Shown: positions 27,620 through 35,925 of the stretch, piece by piece
Layout of the letters: every line of letters starts with the position of its first letter
How positions within the stretch are numbered: position 1 is the stretch's first letter
From: Spirochaetes bacterium GWB1_60_80
GTDB taxonomy: Bacteria; Spirochaetota; Spirochaetia; Treponematales; UBA12059
Assembly: GCA_001829185.1 (NCBI GenBank)
Contig: MIAR01000036.1
Coordinates: forward strand, 1 to 64,000
Direction of reading: 5' to 3'
Length of the DNA: 64,000 bases
Notes under the pieces: generated by a model
Told to the model about the DNA's origin: nothing
What the model saw: only the letters and a program-made list of their open reading frames with translations
Databases searched by the model: none
Translations under genes and position numbers: made by a program

Positions 27620-28849
27620 ATGGGCGGGTTGGTCACCAGTATCGAGAAAGAATTCATCTTCAAACAATTGATCAAGCAAGATGGCCGGGTGCTGTTGTAT
27701 GGCCCGGGAAAGCATGTCTACGCCACCATCCACTCCTTTGATAAGGAGCGTCTCGAGCTGGAAGCCGTGCCAAACCTGGCTAACCAGTTTAAGTCCTGGG
27801 AAATGGTCTCCGTCTACTGCAACTACGTCGACCAGCGCATGACCTTCGCCGCTAAAATCCGCAAGGTTCAAGATGGCCACATGGTCCTGGTTTTCCCCCA
27901 GGAGGTGCTTAAAGCGCCGAACCGCAAATCGGTACGCGTTCCGCCGCCACCGGGCTTGGGCGTCGAATTTTACATGAACAATCAGCACATTGTGCTGGAT
28001 TACCCGGAATCCTGCGAATATTCGGATGTCGAGATGCCTGAAGTCCAAGCCGGCCTCGACGTGTCATCCATCACGGGGCTGATGGAAAGCTTCAAGCGCC
28101 GCTCCAGCTTCGTGGCCGGGATGGGCGCCCTCGTCATGTTCCAGAAAGGCCGCAAGCCCGAGACGGTCGAGGAGCGGCTGATTGCCCATTTTGGCCGGGC
28201 ACTGCTCATTCCGAGCATGCAGAGCCCCCTGCCGGCCGACGACCCGTATGTCGACGGCCGCATTATCACCCAGCAGATGGCCGATGCCTGGGAAGGTCCG
28301 TCGATTTTCCTGGAAGGCGCTACCCTCGAGAAAAGCCGCCTGGCTAAAGGGCGCCTGGGCATCGTCTCCGAGGTCTATTGCCCGCTGCTGTTTTACCAAT
28401 ATGTCGTCGGCTACGTCTATCTTAAGAACGACGAAGCCAACCGGGTTTGCCTGGATTTCCAGAGCGTCGATTTTGCCTGGGAATTCGCCCGGGCGCTGGC
28501 CTTCAAGCTGCATCAGAACAATTACTTCAAGGTCAACGAGAAGCGTCCCGACCCTTGCGTGCCTTCGGTGCTCGACTTATCGCTCGAGGGCATGCTGATG
28601 AGCCTGCCCCGGGAGAGCTTCAAATTGAACATCAAGAAGCATACTATCCTCAACATGCGCATCCTCTACCTTGAGGATGTCATCGAGCTCAAGGCCCGGG
28701 TGGTGCGTCACTTCGGCGACAAGGAAAACGATTACTACGGCATGTTCTTCATTGGCATGGACGAGACGCTGGCCGGCAAGCTGCGCATGGTGCTGTACGC
28801 CGATGAGTCGGCCGTTTTGCCCAGCAACGAGCAATCCTTTAAGCTGTGA
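27620..28849 (+). CDS. PilZ-domain c-di-GMP-binding protein
   Basis: 409 aa; GGAGG lies upstream of ATG 27620. It begins with a YcgR-N-like beta domain (about 1-95). RKSVRVPPPP at about 102 has the RxxxR look of a PilZ switch, and PSVLDLSLEGMLMSLPRES at about 315 supplies the DxSxxG motif followed by a beta barrel. The roughly 200-residue insert between these has no recognised fold. In spirochaetes PilZ proteins link c-di-GMP to motility and virulence. The HD-GYP phosphodiesterase encoded 6 kb away would lower its ligand. It is followed by a small membrane protein gene. Confidence 0.78.
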   Translation: MGGLVTSIEKEFIFKQLIKQDGRVLLYGPGKHVYATIHSFDKERLELEAVPNLANQFKSWEMVSVYCNYVDQRMTFAAKIRKVQDGHMVLVFPQEVLKAPNRKSVRVPPPPGLGVEFYMNNQHIVLDYPESCEYSDVEMPEVQAGLDVSSITGLMESFKRRSSFVAGMGALVMFQKGRKPETVEERLIAHFGRALLIPSMQSPLPADDPYVDGRIITQQMADAWEGPSIFLEGATLEKSRLAKGRLGIVSEVYCPLLFYQYVVGYVYLKNDEANRVCLDFQSVDFAWEFARALAFKLHQNNYFKVNEKRPDPCVPSVLDLSLEGMLMSLPRESFKLNIKKHTILNMRILYLEDVIELKARVVRHFGDKENDYYGMFFIGMDETLAGKLRMVLYADESAVLPSNEQSFKL

Positions 28850-28898
28850 GGGCGGTTCCTCGGAACCGTCCGGCCTGATTATTCATGACAGGAGAGAT

Positions 28899-29234
28899 AT
28901 GAACGCCACCCTGAGCATCATGGATCGCGTCCTTATGGTTTTCGAGGTGCTGAAACGCTGGGAAGTGCTGACTACCATCGCCGGCTTTGTCCTGCTTTGG
29001 TTACTGCTGGCCTCTATCGCTGCGCCGCGCGATAAGGCGCCGCGGGTTCCCCGGGCGCCAGTGATACGCCTGTCGGCCGCAGCAGCCAAGGCAGCCAAGG
29101 CAGCCAAGGCTGCCAAGGCGGCCAAGGTTGCCAAGTCCGAGGACGATGAAGTCCCCGAGCCCGCCGACGACCGGCCCAAACGGCGCAAAGTCATTGAGGA
29201 TGAGGACGAAGACGAGGCTAATGTCGTGGAGTGA
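28899..29234 (+). CDS. Small single-pass membrane protein with Lys/Ala repeat
   Basis: 111 aa from ATG 28899 with GGAGAG upstream. One membrane helix (about 24-42) is followed by a repeated AAK tract (about residues 60-78) and an acidic, charged tail (EDEDEDEA). The tract arises from short direct repeats of GGCAGCCAA and may vary in length by slippage. Function unknown. The 3' end overlaps the 3' end of the convergent recQ-like gene by 17 bp. Confidence 0.6.
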   Translation: MNATLSIMDRVLMVFEVLKRWEVLTTIAGFVLLWLLLASIAAPRDKAPRVPRAPVIRLSAAAAKAAKAAKAAKAAKVAKSEDDEVPEPADDRPKRRKVIEDEDEDEANVVE

Positions 29235-30810
29235 ACCGGTCAAGCGGTGCCGGCCGGCCCGGGACTAGGTGATTTTTCCACAGCCGCCCGCCTAATCGCA
29301 CCAGGCTACCGTCTTTCAGGCCGGCCTGGAGGGCTTCGTCGATTTCGTCGCTTTGCCAGGCGCTTAAGGCACCGTGTCCGGTCAGGCGGGGCTGCGCGGC
29401 CGAGCCGGCCAAGAAAGCCCCGGCCGTCTGCAGCGTAAAGCGGCGGCGATGCCGGCTTACGACCGCCCGGATGGCCGAGCCATCCGGGTCCTGGCCGACG
29501 GCGCCGCCGGCGCAGACATCGCAGCCGGCGCAGGCCACGTCCGGTGCCCCCAAGGCCCGCAACAGGTAGCTGCGCCGGCAGCTGCTATGCTGGCTGGCGT
29601 AGTCCTGCATGACCTGCGCCCTGGCCGCGGCCAAGGCCATCAGGCTGGCGGAGCGGTCGGCCGGATCAGCCGCCTGGTCGCCTGGGTTGCCTAACGGCTG
29701 GTTAGCCGGCCGACGCGTCTGCCCAGCGTTCAGCAGGATGGCCCTGGCCTCCCGACCGTCACGTCCGGCTCGGCCGGCTTCCTGTAAATAGGCTTCCACC
29801 GACCCAGGCGCCGCGGCGTGGATAATAGTGCGGATATCCGGCTTATCCATACCCATACCGTAGGCGCAAGTCGCACACAGCACGCCGTCCCGGCTGGCCA
29901 AGAACCATTGTTCGATAGTCGTTTTTTCATCGCGTTCCAACCCGGCATGGTAAAATTTGACGTCCAGCCCGGGCAGCCGGACCTTCAGGTCGCGGGCGGT
30001 GATTTCGCAGCCGGAGCGCGACGGCACGAAGACGATCAGCGGCTTGGCCGAAGCGCGGACCGCGTCGCGCAGCAGCTTTCGGGCCGACAGACCGCAACGC
30101 ACCTCGTAGCGCAGGTTGGGCCGGTCGGCATTGGCGCTGACCAGGCGGTAGGGAGCGCCGGCAAACAGCACTTCGACCAGGCGGCTCAGGATGGCTGGCG
30201 AGGCGGTGGCCGTGAAGGCCGTCGTGACGCGCGGCTTCAAGCGCTGGATGCAGGCGCCGAGCTCCAGGTAGGCCGGCCGGAAACTGTCGCCCCATTCGGC
30301 GACGCAATGCGCCTCGTCGATCACAAAATGGCCGATATCCAGGCCGGCCAGCCGTTCGAGCAGTGGCGGGTTGGCCAGAGTTTCAGGGTTGGTGATTAGG
30401 AAATTGGCCCGACCGGCTTCCAGGTCGGCGAATAGCCGGTCCCGCTCCTCGGCCGTCATGCCGCCGCGCAGGGTGAGGCAGGCGATACCTTGGCTCTGCA
30501 GCCGGCGTTCTTGGTCGGCCATCAAGCCCAGTAAGGGATACACCACCACCGTTGGCCCCGGGTTGAGGATGGCCGGTAACTGGAAGCACAGGCTTTTGCC
30601 GGCGCCGGTGGGCAAGATGACGATCTGGCAAGTCGGCGGCTGGTCGGCGCTGGCATCGTACTGGCCGTCGGCCTGCAGGCAATCCAGGATGCCGGCCACC
30701 ACAAAGCGTTGGTAGGGGTACAGGTAGGGAATTCCCAGGCGGTCGGTGGCCGCCGCGCTGACCGGGTCGTCAGGCGGGGACAGCGCCGCCTCGTCAAATT
30801 CGTGTTCCAT
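29218..30810 (-). CDS. recQ: RecQ-family ATP-dependent DNA helicase
   Basis: 530 aa. Helicase motifs: Walker A around P67-S73 (PTGAGKS), motif II IDEAHC, motif III TATA, motif IV VFVPSR, motif V YGMGMDKPDIR and motif VI QEAGRAGRDG. A RecQ zinc-binding region follows (CRRSYLLRALG, then CAGCDVC). There is a short winged-helix-like tail but no HRDC domain, so it is shorter than E. coli RecQ (about 610). It should act in recombination and fork repair. The 133-bp inverted-repeat element lies 91 bp upstream of its start. Confidence 0.9.
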   Translation of the reverse strand: MEHEFDEAALSPPDDPVSAAATDRLGIPYLYPYQRFVVAGILDCLQADGQYDASADQPPTCQIVILPTGAGKSLCFQLPAILNPGPTVVVYPLLGLMADQERRLQSQGIACLTLRGGMTAEERDRLFADLEAGRANFLITNPETLANPPLLERLAGLDIGHFVIDEAHCVAEWGDSFRPAYLELGACIQRLKPRVTTAFTATASPAILSRLVEVLFAGAPYRLVSANADRPNLRYEVRCGLSARKLLRDAVRASAKPLIVFVPSRSGCEITARDLKVRLPGLDVKFYHAGLERDEKTTIEQWFLASRDGVLCATCAYGMGMDKPDIRTIIHAAAPGSVEAYLQEAGRAGRDGREARAILLNAGQTRRPANQPLGNPGDQAADPADRSASLMALAAARAQVMQDYASQHSSCRRSYLLRALGAPDVACAGCDVCAGGAVGQDPDGSAIRAVVSRHRRRFTLQTAGAFLAGSAAQPRLTGHGALSAWQSDEIDEALQAGLKDGSLVRLGGRLWKNHLVPGRPAPLDRFTPRH

Positions 30811-30901
30811 GCCCTGGCTACGCCGCGACCGAGGCGTTGGCCTGCCAAAGTGGGGCTGGCCCTGGTGCGGTTGGCGAGCGGCGGGTGGTGGCGGCCGCCC
30901 T

Positions 30902-31034
30902 AGCAGGGTGTTGAAAAACGCGGATGCGGCTTTTCAACACTTCAAAAGCCGGTACAATTACGCAGCATAGCGCAAGCTATGCGAGGAATTGTTAAGGTTG
31001 TTGAGAAAGCAACCGGCTTTTTCAACAACCTGCT
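30902..31034. mobile_element. 133-bp miniature inverted-repeat element, copy 2
   Basis: Identical to copy 1 except the penultimate base (C instead of T near the right end), with CTAG at both edges. It lies between the start of recQ and the end of the lipoprotein gene. Near-identity 5.7 kb apart points to recent spread. Confidence 0.9.
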
Positions 31035-31047
31035 AGGCGCTAGCGTC

Positions 31048-31974
31048 TCATTCGACTTGGATGGAGCCGGAGCGATCGAAGGCCAGCACGAAGGCCGGCA
31101 GGAACTCCAGGCCGGTATTGATGGTAGCCTGGCCGGTCAGCCGGTAGCGGACGGTTTGCCGTTTGGCCACCAGGTCAAAGAGCTGCCGGTTCATGGTGGC
31201 GAAGTTCAGGCTGATGGGTAATCGCAGCCGGGTGGTTTCCCCGGGGGGCAGGATCAGTTCGGGACTACGCCGGCTGCGGTTCCAGCTCAGGCCTTCGCCC
31301 CAGAATTCGTAGTCGGTGCTGCTGAAAACCAGGGCAAACAGATTTGGATTGTAAATGTCGACGCTCAGGGCCAACAAAACGTTTATCAGTTCGTGGCGCA
31401 GGAGCTGCAGGCTGTGGATGCTGAGGACCGGCTCGCGCAGCAGGGGGAAGCTGCCAGTCAGCTCGAGCTGGCAGCTGACGCTGGGGCTGTCGGGCGTCAG
31501 GCTCGACCAGGCGCTGACTGTGGCCCGCCAGACGGCGCTGTCCTGGCCTGCTTGAAGCTCGGCCAGGGCCGCAGTATCGCGCAGGTCAAATTCGTGGCTC
31601 CAGTCCAGCGTCCGGTTCTGGCCCGGCTCAAGCCGGCCTACTAGGCTGCCGCTCTGGTTTTGCCGCCAGCCGGAGTCAAGGGCTAGGTGACTATCCCAGC
31701 CCGCCAGCTCCAACGCGCCTTGGCCGGCATTGGTCAGCGTCAGCTGGCTGCTCAGGTGGACGTGGAATTGGTCGAGGGCGGCGATGGTAATAGCGCCAGC
31801 CGACAGAACGAGGGCCGGAACGGGCGGCGGTGGCGGTGGCGCGCTCTGGCAAGCGGCCAGGCCGGCAGCCAGGCCGGTCGCAGCCAACAGTCCTGCCAAC
31901 AGCCTGGCCACTTGACCGGGTTGGAGCTCCGGGCGCCGGCGCAAGGCGGCCCGGACGCTGGTATTGGTGTTCAT
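31048..31974 (-). CDS. Lipoprotein with LEA14/WHy-like domains
   Basis: 308 aa. A lipoprotein signal is present although the N-terminal region before it is long: hydrophobic core about 25-40 ending in the lipobox LAAC (C42), then a Pro-rich linker. Two halves of about 120 residues each look like LEA_2/WHy beta sandwiches (ALDQFHVHLSSQLTLTNAGQ, then LLALSVDIYNPNLFALVFSS). This domain type occurs in desiccation and envelope proteins; the actual role is unknown. The gene is flanked on both sides by copies of the 133-167-bp inverted-repeat element, so it could move or recombine as a unit. Confidence 0.75.
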   Translation of the reverse strand: MNTNTSVRAALRRRPELQPGQVARLLAGLLAATGLAAGLAACQSAPPPPPPVPALVLSAGAITIAALDQFHVHLSSQLTLTNAGQGALELAGWDSHLALDSGWRQNQSGSLVGRLEPGQNRTLDWSHEFDLRDTAALAELQAGQDSAVWRATVSAWSSLTPDSPSVSCQLELTGSFPLLREPVLSIHSLQLLRHELINVLLALSVDIYNPNLFALVFSSTDYEFWGEGLSWNRSRRSPELILPPGETTRLRLPISLNFATMNRQLFDLVAKRQTVRYRLTGQATINTGLEFLPAFVLAFDRSGSIQVE

Positions 31975-32039
31975 GCCTTGATGATCGGCAGGATCAGGCC
32001 GCTGACTGATACCCTTCGCGGCGCGGCCGGCTGGCTTTC

Positions 32040-32206
32040 AGCAGGGTGTTGAAAAACGCGAATGCGGCTTTTCAACACTTCCAAAATAACTACAATTGCG
32101 TAGCATATCCGCCAGAGTACTGGCGCGTAAGGTATGCGAACGCCAGTACTCTGGCGAAAATTGTTAAGGTTGTTGAGAAAGCAACCGGCTTTTTCAACAA
32201 CCTGTT
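32040..32206. mobile_element. Miniature inverted-repeat element, copy 3 (167 bp, variant core)
   Basis: The ends match copies 1 and 2, but the middle hairpin is replaced by an inverted repeat with arms CGCCAGAGTACTGGCG and CGCCAGTACTCTGGCG, each arm itself nearly palindromic. Its right end supplies bases of the TAA stop of the metal ATPase gene (32205-32207). Confidence 0.85.
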
Positions 32207-34202
32207 AGCGCAAGGCGCGCCCGGCGTTCAGCACCGCCAACAGGGCCACGCCGACGTCGGCCACCAGCGCCGCCCACATGCCGGCCAGGCCGAGGCCGCC
32301 GCCGATCAGGAACAGCAGCTTGACCGCCAATACCAAGACGATGTTGGCGCCGATAATGCGGCGCGTGCGGCGGGCGCGCCGGATGGCCTCGGCCACGCGG
32401 GCCGGCTGGCCGCCGGTCAGCACGACGTCGGCGCTTTCCAGGGCGGCGTCGGTGGCGCTGGAGCCCATGGCCAATCCGGCGTCGGCCCGGGCCAGGACCG
32501 GCGCGTCGTTGGTGCCATCGCCGACGAACAGGACGCTGCCCCGCCCCCGACTCCGCGTCCGGGCGATAATGGCTTCGAAATGGCGCAGTTTGTCGGCTGG
32601 CAAGAGGCCGGCGTGAACCTCCTGGATGTCGCAGTGGCTGGCCAGGCGGTCGGCCGCGCCTTGGCTGTCGCCGGTCAGGAGCGCGATGTCGGTAATGCCG
32701 GCTTGGCGGAGTTGGCTGACGGCCAGGGCGGCGTCCGGCTTGGGCTGGTCGCCGATGGTGATGTTGCCCAGGTAAGCGCCGCCGGCGGCGACATAAACCA
32801 GGCTGATATCGAGGTTGGGCTGGCTGGCCGGCAGTTTGATGCCGTGTTGATCCAGCCAGCGCCGGTTGCCGGCTAGGATGGCGCTGCCGTTGGCCTGGCA
32901 ACTGCTGCCCAGGCCGGCGATTTCCCGGAAGCCGGTGCTGGCGGCGGCCGGTAATGGGCCGTGCCGTTCCTGCCAGGCGCCGCGGATGGCTTGGGCCAGG
33001 GGGTGGTTGGACAGCTGCCCGGCGGCGACCGCGGCGCTTAGCAGCTTGGTTTCGTCGCTGTCGGCGGCTGGCGTCAGGGCCACGACCTGGAATTGCCCGT
33101 CGCTCAGGGTGCCGGTCTTGTCGAAGACTACGGTGCTGGCGTCGGCCAGGGCGTCGAAGAGGTGGGCGCCCTTGATCAGGATGCCGCGCCGGGCCGCGCC
33201 GCCCAGGCCGGCGAAATAGCCCAGCGGTATGCTGAGTACCAAGGCGCAGGGACAGGAGATGACTAGCATCACCAAGGCGCGGTACAGCCAGGTTGACCAG
33301 GCCGGCGCCAGCCCCAGCCCCAGGTTAAGCAGTGGCGCCAGTAGCGCTACGGCCAAGGCGACCAACACCACCGCCGGCGTGTACCAGCGGGCAAAGCGCC
33401 TGATGAACAGCTCGGTTTTGGCCTTGGCATGGCTGGCTTGCTGGACCAGCTGCAGGATTTTAGCGGCCGAGGATTCGGCGACCGGCTTACTGCAGGTCAG
33501 GTGGATAGCGCCGTCCAGGACGATGCTGCCAGCCAGGGCTTCGCGGCCCGGCGTGGCGGGGCGCGGGATGGACTCGCCGGTCATGGCGCTGGTATCGAGG
33601 TTGGCGTGCCCGGAGGCGACGATGCCGTCGACCGGCAGACGCTCGCCGGGCTTGACCAGGATCAAGTCGCCAGGGCGTACCTGCTCGGCCGGCACGTCGC
33701 TGACGCTGCCGTCGGCGGCCAGGCGGTGGGCGCTGTCCACCGCCTGGCTGAGCAGGGCCTGGATGGAATGGCGGCTGCGGCCGGCCGCCTGTTCCTGGAA
33801 GAATTCGCCCACTCGGTAGAATACCATGACGCCGATGGCTTCCTCCATGGCGCCGATGGCGAAGGCCCCCAGCGAGGCGATGGTCATCAGGAACATCTCA
33901 TTAAAAACGTGGCCGTGACGCAGATTGTTCCAGGCGGCGCGTAATACCGGGCCGCCAGCCAGCAGCCAGGCTAGAGCCAGGACGGCCAGGCCCGTCCAGC
34001 GCAGGACGCTGTTGCCGCCGCCGATCCGGCCGCTCTGTAAGAGCCAGCCGACCAGGCCGAGCCCGGCGGCCAAGCCGAGCGGCCAGAGGCCAAGTCCAAT
34101 TTCCTGGGCGGTGGTCAAAGGCTCAGCCGTCGAGGGCGCTGCCTGGGAAATTTCGCCCTTGGCGGCGCAGCCGCAGGCGCAGAGTCCGGCTTGGTCGTTC
34201 AT
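32205..34202 (-). CDS. Zn/Cd/Pb-type P1B ATPase
   Basis: 665 aa. It exports divalent soft metals. Landmarks: TGES actuator motif (MTGESIPRP), CPC in ISCPCALVLS, phosphorylation site DKTGTL, SNHPLAQAI (HP motif) and GDGTNDAPVL. CPC with HP and the repressor type indicate Zn/Cd/Pb rather than Cu. There is no full HMA domain at the N-terminus, only a short Cys cluster (LCACGCAAK). The start overlaps the ArsR-family repressor stop by 4 bp, giving a two-gene operon under metal control. The last residue is followed by a stop codon formed at the edge of inverted-repeat element copy 3. Confidence 0.93.
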   Translation of the reverse strand: MNDQAGLCACGCAAKGEISQAAPSTAEPLTTAQEIGLGLWPLGLAAGLGLVGWLLQSGRIGGGNSVLRWTGLAVLALAWLLAGGPVLRAAWNNLRHGHVFNEMFLMTIASLGAFAIGAMEEAIGVMVFYRVGEFFQEQAAGRSRHSIQALLSQAVDSAHRLAADGSVSDVPAEQVRPGDLILVKPGERLPVDGIVASGHANLDTSAMTGESIPRPATPGREALAGSIVLDGAIHLTCSKPVAESSAAKILQLVQQASHAKAKTELFIRRFARWYTPAVVLVALAVALLAPLLNLGLGLAPAWSTWLYRALVMLVISCPCALVLSIPLGYFAGLGGAARRGILIKGAHLFDALADASTVVFDKTGTLSDGQFQVVALTPAADSDETKLLSAAVAAGQLSNHPLAQAIRGAWQERHGPLPAAASTGFREIAGLGSSCQANGSAILAGNRRWLDQHGIKLPASQPNLDISLVYVAAGGAYLGNITIGDQPKPDAALAVSQLRQAGITDIALLTGDSQGAADRLASHCDIQEVHAGLLPADKLRHFEAIIARTRSRGRGSVLFVGDGTNDAPVLARADAGLAMGSSATDAALESADVVLTGGQPARVAEAIRRARRTRRIIGANIVLVLAVKLLFLIGGGLGLAGMWAALVADVGVALLAVLNAGRALR

Positions 34203-34570
34203 AGACGATCCTTTCGTTCTTCGCCGACGTGCTCCAGGGCAATCTGGAGCAGGCTGCCAACATGGTGGTCGGCCAGGCTATAATAGACAGTCTTGCCGTC
34301 GCGCCGGGCTTGCACCAGGCTACTGTGGCGCAGCAGGGCCAGCTGGTGGCTGATGGCCGACTGGTTCATGTCCAGCGTGACGCACAGATCGCAGACGCAT
34401 AATTCGCCGGTCGAGAGGGCGGTCAGGAGGCGCAGGCGCGTCGGGTCGGATAGCAGCTTGAATAGTTCCGCCAGGGGCAAGAGCCGGGTAACCGGCAACT
34501 CGACTTGGCGGGCGGCCTGGATGCCAGCTGGGTGGGTTTCCCGGCAATTACAGGTGGCGATGGTGCTCAT
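34199..34570 (-). CDS. ArsR/SmtB-family metal-sensing repressor, CadC-like
   Basis: 123 aa from ATG 34570 (GAGG upstream); an in-frame ATG at 34615 lies in the operator. Winged-helix DNA-binding segment: ELCVCDLC, then MNQSAISHQLALLRHSSLV. Cysteines at positions 7, 9, 58 and 60 are placed as in the alpha-3N site of staphylococcal CadC (7, 11, 58, 60), so a Cd/Pb/Zn thiolate sensor is expected. A palindrome lies at the predicted transcription start. It should repress itself and the adjacent ATPase until metal binds. Confidence 0.9.
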   Translation of the reverse strand: MSTIATCNCRETHPAGIQAARQVELPVTRLLPLAELFKLLSDPTRLRLLTALSTGELCVCDLCVTLDMNQSAISHQLALLRHSSLVQARRDGKTVYYSLADHHVGSLLQIALEHVGEERKDRL

Positions 34571-34599
34571 GCAATCCTCTTTTCGTAATATGTGAATAT

Positions 34600-34615
34600 A
34601 TGAACAAGTGTTCAT
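34600..34615. promoter_or_regulatory. Probable operator of the metal-resistance operon
   Basis: ATGAACA-AG-TGTTCAT is a perfect 7-2-7 palindrome in the style of ArsR/SmtB-family operators, covering the predicted transcription start just downstream of the -10 box. Confidence 0.8.
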
Positions 34616-34621
34616 GTGAAA

Positions 34622-34650
34622 ATAATACTAAAACCCAAAAACTTTGTCAA
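34622..34650 (-). promoter_or_regulatory. Promoter of the metal-resistance operon
   Basis: Read leftward: TTGACA (34650-34645), 17-bp spacer, TATTAT (34627-34622). This is the best sigma-70-type match noticed in the window, consistent with a strong promoter held off by a repressor. Confidence 0.8.
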
Positions 34651-34703
34651 GCGGTTCTGGCGACTACGGCGGTCGCGGCAGTTCACGCGACCATGGCGGC
34701 CAC

Positions 34704-34725
34704 GGCCTTTTTCAACAAGCCGTCA
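34704..34725. repeat. Possible remnant of the inverted-repeat element end
   Basis: GGCCTTTTTCAACAAGCCGTCA resembles the right end GGCTTTTTCAACAACCTGTTA of the elements at 25220, 30902 and 32040 and, like two of them, ends at the stop codon (34723-34725) of a leftward gene. No matching left end is clear. Confidence 0.35.
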
Positions 34726-35925
34726 GTCCAGTATTTCCAGGAAGGCGTCGACGATGGCCGGATCGAAGAATATGCCGGCTTGCTCGCGGATATACTGTTT
34801 GACGTCCGCCTGAGTCCAGGCCCTGTGGTAGGGCCGGTCGTGGATCAGGGCATCCCAGACGTCGACGACGGAGAAAATGCGGGCCGAGCGTGGGATAGCG
34901 GCTTCCTTGAGGCCGCGCGGGTAGCCGGTGCCGTCCCAGCGTTCATGGTGGCAGTACGGGATATCCAGCGCCGGCTGCAGGTAACTGATGCCCTGCAGCA
35001 TCTGCCGGGCGTATTCCGGGTGCATTTCCATGATGCGGCGCTCCTCCAGGTTGAGCGGCTCCGGCTTGAGCAGTACGGCGTCCGGAATGGCCACCTTGCC
35101 GATATCGTGCAGCAGGGAGCCGCGCCTGATCTGGATCAGCTCGGCGGCGTCGGTACCGAGGTGGGTGGCCAGTTGGAGCGTCAGCTCGGTGACGCGCAGG
35201 GTGTGGCCCTCGGTATCGTGGTCGCGTAATTCGAGGGCTCGCGACCAGCCCTCGATGGTGGCGTCATAGGACCGGACCAGTTCACGGTCGGCGCGGGTCA
35301 GCTCGTCGAACAGCTGGGCGTTGTGGATAGCCACGGTCGATTGGCTGGCCAGGGCTTCGCCGTAATGGACCTGTTCTTCGCTGAAGGTATTGGAGCAGCG
35401 CTCGGCGAAGATGATGCCAAGGACGCTGCTCTCCCAGCTGAGCGGGATAATCAGCCGGGTGTGGTAGTCGCCTTGGTCGGCCGCCGGCTGGTGGATGGTC
35501 AAGGTCTTGCGCTTGGCGATGGCTTGGCGGGCGAGCTCGGCGCTGTCCTGCTCGATGGCGCCGCCGGACAGGCAGCTGGAGTCGGCATGGTCGGCCCGAA
35601 AATCGCGCCGCGCCGTCGGCACCAGGTTGCCGTATTCGTCCAGCAGGCTGACGCTGGCGTAATCGTAGGGCAGGAGCCAGCACAGGTAGTCGAGCAAAGC
35701 TTCGAGTACCAGGGTCGGGTTGAGGTTTTTAGTCAGCTCGATGCTGGCGATGCGCAGCGTTTCGGCCGCTTGCATCGAGCTGCGTTCATGCTTGACCAGC
35801 TGGCCGATGCGCTGGTTGATGGTGGTCAGGACGCTTTCGATCGGGCCTTCGCAGGAGGCGATGGTCAACTGCTCGCCGATATCGGCCAGGATACGCTTTA
35901 ATTGGTCAGGCAAGGTTTCACTCAT
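34723..35925 (-). CDS. GAF-HD-GYP protein, probable c-di-GMP phosphodiesterase
   Basis: 400 aa. A short coiled N-terminus, a GAF domain (about 55-205), then an HD-GYP domain (about 220-400) with HDIGK, CHHERWDGTGYP and VVDVWDALIHDRPY. The GYP residues are intact, so c-di-GMP hydrolysis to GMP or pGpG is likely. The gene overlaps the stop of the hybrid kinase gene by 4 bp and is made from the same transcript, so it is probably controlled by or acts with that kinase. There is no receiver domain in it, so any link to the kinase is not by simple phosphotransfer to its own N-terminus. Confidence 0.9.
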   Translation of the reverse strand: MSETLPDQLKRILADIGEQLTIASCEGPIESVLTTINQRIGQLVKHERSSMQAAETLRIASIELTKNLNPTLVLEALLDYLCWLLPYDYASVSLLDEYGNLVPTARRDFRADHADSSCLSGGAIEQDSAELARQAIAKRKTLTIHQPAADQGDYHTRLIIPLSWESSVLGIIFAERCSNTFSEEQVHYGEALASQSTVAIHNAQLFDELTRADRELVRSYDATIEGWSRALELRDHDTEGHTLRVTELTLQLATHLGTDAAELIQIRRGSLLHDIGKVAIPDAVLLKPEPLNLEERRIMEMHPEYARQMLQGISYLQPALDIPYCHHERWDGTGYPRGLKEAAIPRSARIFSVVDVWDALIHDRPYHRAWTQADVKQYIREQAGIFFDPAIVDAFLEILD

